From an uncultured Victivallales bacterium (GTDB taxonomy: Bacteria; Verrucomicrobiota; Lentisphaeria; Oligosphaerales; JAFGRS01): DNA of 64,000 nucleotides. The translations under genes and the position numbers were made by a program. This document shows, piece by piece, positions 63,205 through 64,000 of this stretch. The stretch covers positions 19,756 through 83,755 of the forward strand of contig CAILUI010000053.1 of assembly GCA_903837355.1 (NCBI GenBank), given 5' to 3'. Position 1 is the first letter of the stretch, and each line of letters starts with the position of its first letter. The notes beneath the pieces are model-generated. The model was not told where the DNA came from. It did not search any database and was given only the letters and a program-made list of their open reading frames with translations.

Positions 63205-63675
63205 ATGTCCACCGCACCGCGCGAGTCCGGCGTGCATCACACTCTGTATCGCTATGTCGGCGTGAACCTCCTCATGGGGGTGGTTGTCGCGCTTCTGTAC
63301 TCGCGGGAGTTCTATGAGTTCATGTATGTAAGACTGCCCTTCCGGTGCTTTCCCGACAGATCACATGTGTCCCTGATGCGGTTAGTGTGGTTCTTGTCAT
63401 TCCTGCTCGTAGTGCTGGGGGTTGCGGCCATCGGTTTCGTCTGGTTCCGCGTACACTGGCGGGCGCTAATGCCCTGCACTTTCCGGTGTGCGTGGCTTCT
63501 CAAGGCCACGTTCCTCCTTGCCTGGGCCGTTCTGGTGTCGGCTATCCTCTTCTCGAAGGCAGTGGCCGCACCAGTCCTGGGATTGCTTGTCAGATGCTTC
63601 TTCTACGGACACTCCTTCTTCGCGTGGCTTGGGAACACATACGCGCAAGTCTACGACCGCCTTCTGCCGCAGTAG
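63205..63675 (+). CDS. small multi-pass membrane protein, possible immunity partner
   Basis: 156 aa from the ATG at 63205, which has AAGGACGGAG upstream; the track ORF would add 110 unsupported residues. Hydrophobic stretches at about 15-32, 63-88, 104-125 and 128-145 suggest three or four transmembrane helices ('VGVNLLMGVVVALLY', 'VWFLSFLLVVLGVAAIGFVWF', 'FLLAWAVLVSAILFS'). No family is recognised. Its place right after an Rhs tip is where immunity genes sit, but no evidence beyond position supports that. Confidence 0.55.
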   Translation: MSTAPRESGVHHTLYRYVGVNLLMGVVVALLYSREFYEFMYVRLPFRCFPDRSHVSLMRLVWFLSFLLVVLGVAAIGFVWFRVHWRALMPCTFRCAWLLKATFLLAWAVLVSAILFSKAVAAPVLGLLVRCFFYGHSFFAWLGNTYAQVYDRLLPQ

Positions 63676-63748
63676 CAGCACGGCAGCATCCAGGGCCGCC
63701 GCACTCCCCATGCTTGCCAAGGCATGCGCACCATCCTATCTTGGTGCC

Positions 63749-64000
63749 ATGGAAGGGACAGCACACCCGAAACCCCGGCACCCCCGAACTCGCGGCACCC
63801 CCTGGTCTCTGGGGCGCCGGAACGTGCGGCCCGCGAACGTCGGTGTAGTAGCGGGCCGTCGCTACTACAGCCCCGGATTGGGCAGGTGGGTGTCGAGGGA
63901 TCCGATTGGGGAGAGGGGAGGATCGAACCGGTTTGCATTTCCGGCGGGCGATCCCATTGACCGGACTGACGTCCTCGGGTTAGTTGGCCCGGGGTGGCCC
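63749..64000 (+). CDS. second orphan Rhs tip, cut by window end
   Basis: An open frame missing from the ORF track because no stop lies inside the window. From about 63854 it encodes 'GRRYYSPGLGRWVSRDPIGERGGSNRFAFPAGDPIDRTDVLGLVGPGWP', the same Rhs core end as the tip at 62111 with different downstream residues. The match begins sharply at 'GRRYYSPG'; sequence before it (from the ATG at 63749, 'MEGTAHPKPRHPRTRG') is not Rhs-like. It has the layout of a displaced tip joined at the conserved core. Confidence 0.7.
   Translation, partial: MEGTAHPKPRHPRTRGTPWSLGRRNVRPANVGVVAGRRYYSPGLGRWVSRDPIGERGGSNRFAFPAGDPIDRTDVLGLVGPGWP

Noticed and set aside
1-64000. tRNA and rRNA genes
   Set aside because: I looked for TTCGA-loop and acceptor patterns and rRNA-like stretches in the gaps and found none; a tRNAscan-SE run could still find one.

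Overview
The window is about 64 kb of GC-rich bacterial DNA with no rRNA or tRNA gene that I can see. Its content is a few housekeeping genes set among many secreted, polysaccharide-related proteins: leucyl-tRNA synthetase, glycogen phosphorylase, a RluA pseudouridine synthase, a U32 protease-family RNA-modification protein and an RNA methyltransferase. The mix of DUF4838, DUF4091/GH123-like, pectate-lyase-3 beta-helix, GH32/43-like propeller, Gfo/Idh/MocA, xylose-isomerase-like TIM barrel and uroporphyrinogen-decarboxylase-fold proteins, plus orphan Rhs tips and small interspersed repeats, resembles environmental PVC-superphylum genomes (Lentisphaerota/Kiritimatiellota-like) or neighbours such as Hydrogenedentota/Armatimonadota. 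That placement is inference; a leuS phylogeny would settle it.

Layout. 1-5.5 kb: a REP-like hairpin, a secreted LamG plus propeller glycosidase-like protein, a 176-bp MITE-like repeat, a URO-D-family protein, a TPR protein and a Gfo/Idh/MocA oxidoreductase. 6-8.4 kb: a glycyl radical enzyme of the hydroxyproline dehydratase (HypD) type with no activase beside it. 8.4-16.7 kb (minus strand): a secreted propeller protein translationally coupled to an EEP-family phosphodiesterase, leuS and an alpha-glucan phosphorylase. 17-23.7 kb: a SulP transporter, a DUF4838 protein, a cupin, a DUF4337 membrane protein and a second cupin. 23.8-25.2 kb: a collapsed kdp potassium-transport locus in which pieces of kdpA, kdpD and kdpE remain in order and everything between is gone. 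25.7-32 kb: a membrane-anchored zinc-ribbon protein, a TIM-barrel protein with an epimerase and a pseudouridine synthase, and a large secreted protein. 32.2-37 kb: an M24-fold protein that seems to lack its metal Asp pair, a deoxyhypusine-synthase-like protein whose stop lies inside a heptamer tandem repeat, an M55 D-aminopeptidase and a TIM-barrel isomerase. 37-54 kb: U32 protein, large secreted proteins, FtsJ-type methyltransferase, Gfo/Idh plus isomerase pair, beta-helix proteins, a second URO-D-family protein and a VapBC module. 54-62 kb: a double beta-helix protein and a DUF4091 protein transcribed divergently. 62-64 kb: two orphan Rhs tips separated by a small membrane-protein gene, in DNA that reads as less GC-rich.

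How the genes fit together. The secreted enzymes would break down complex plant or algal glycans outside the cell or in the periplasm. Gfo/Idh/MocA dehydrogenases, TIM-barrel isomerases, an epimerase and cupins could process unusual sugars in the cytoplasm, and GlgP mobilises stored glucan. HypD and the M55 peptidase hint at amino-acid or peptide use. I see no SusC/SusD pair and no dedicated transcription regulator. The least ordinary features are the kdp locus, the three-copy repeat family (13-bp terminal inverted repeats; one copy inside 13-bp direct repeats, one abutting an Rhs fragment) and the tandem orphan Rhs tips. Start codons were chosen by Shine-Dalgarno-like sequences and signal peptides; all family names come from sequence reading without database search.
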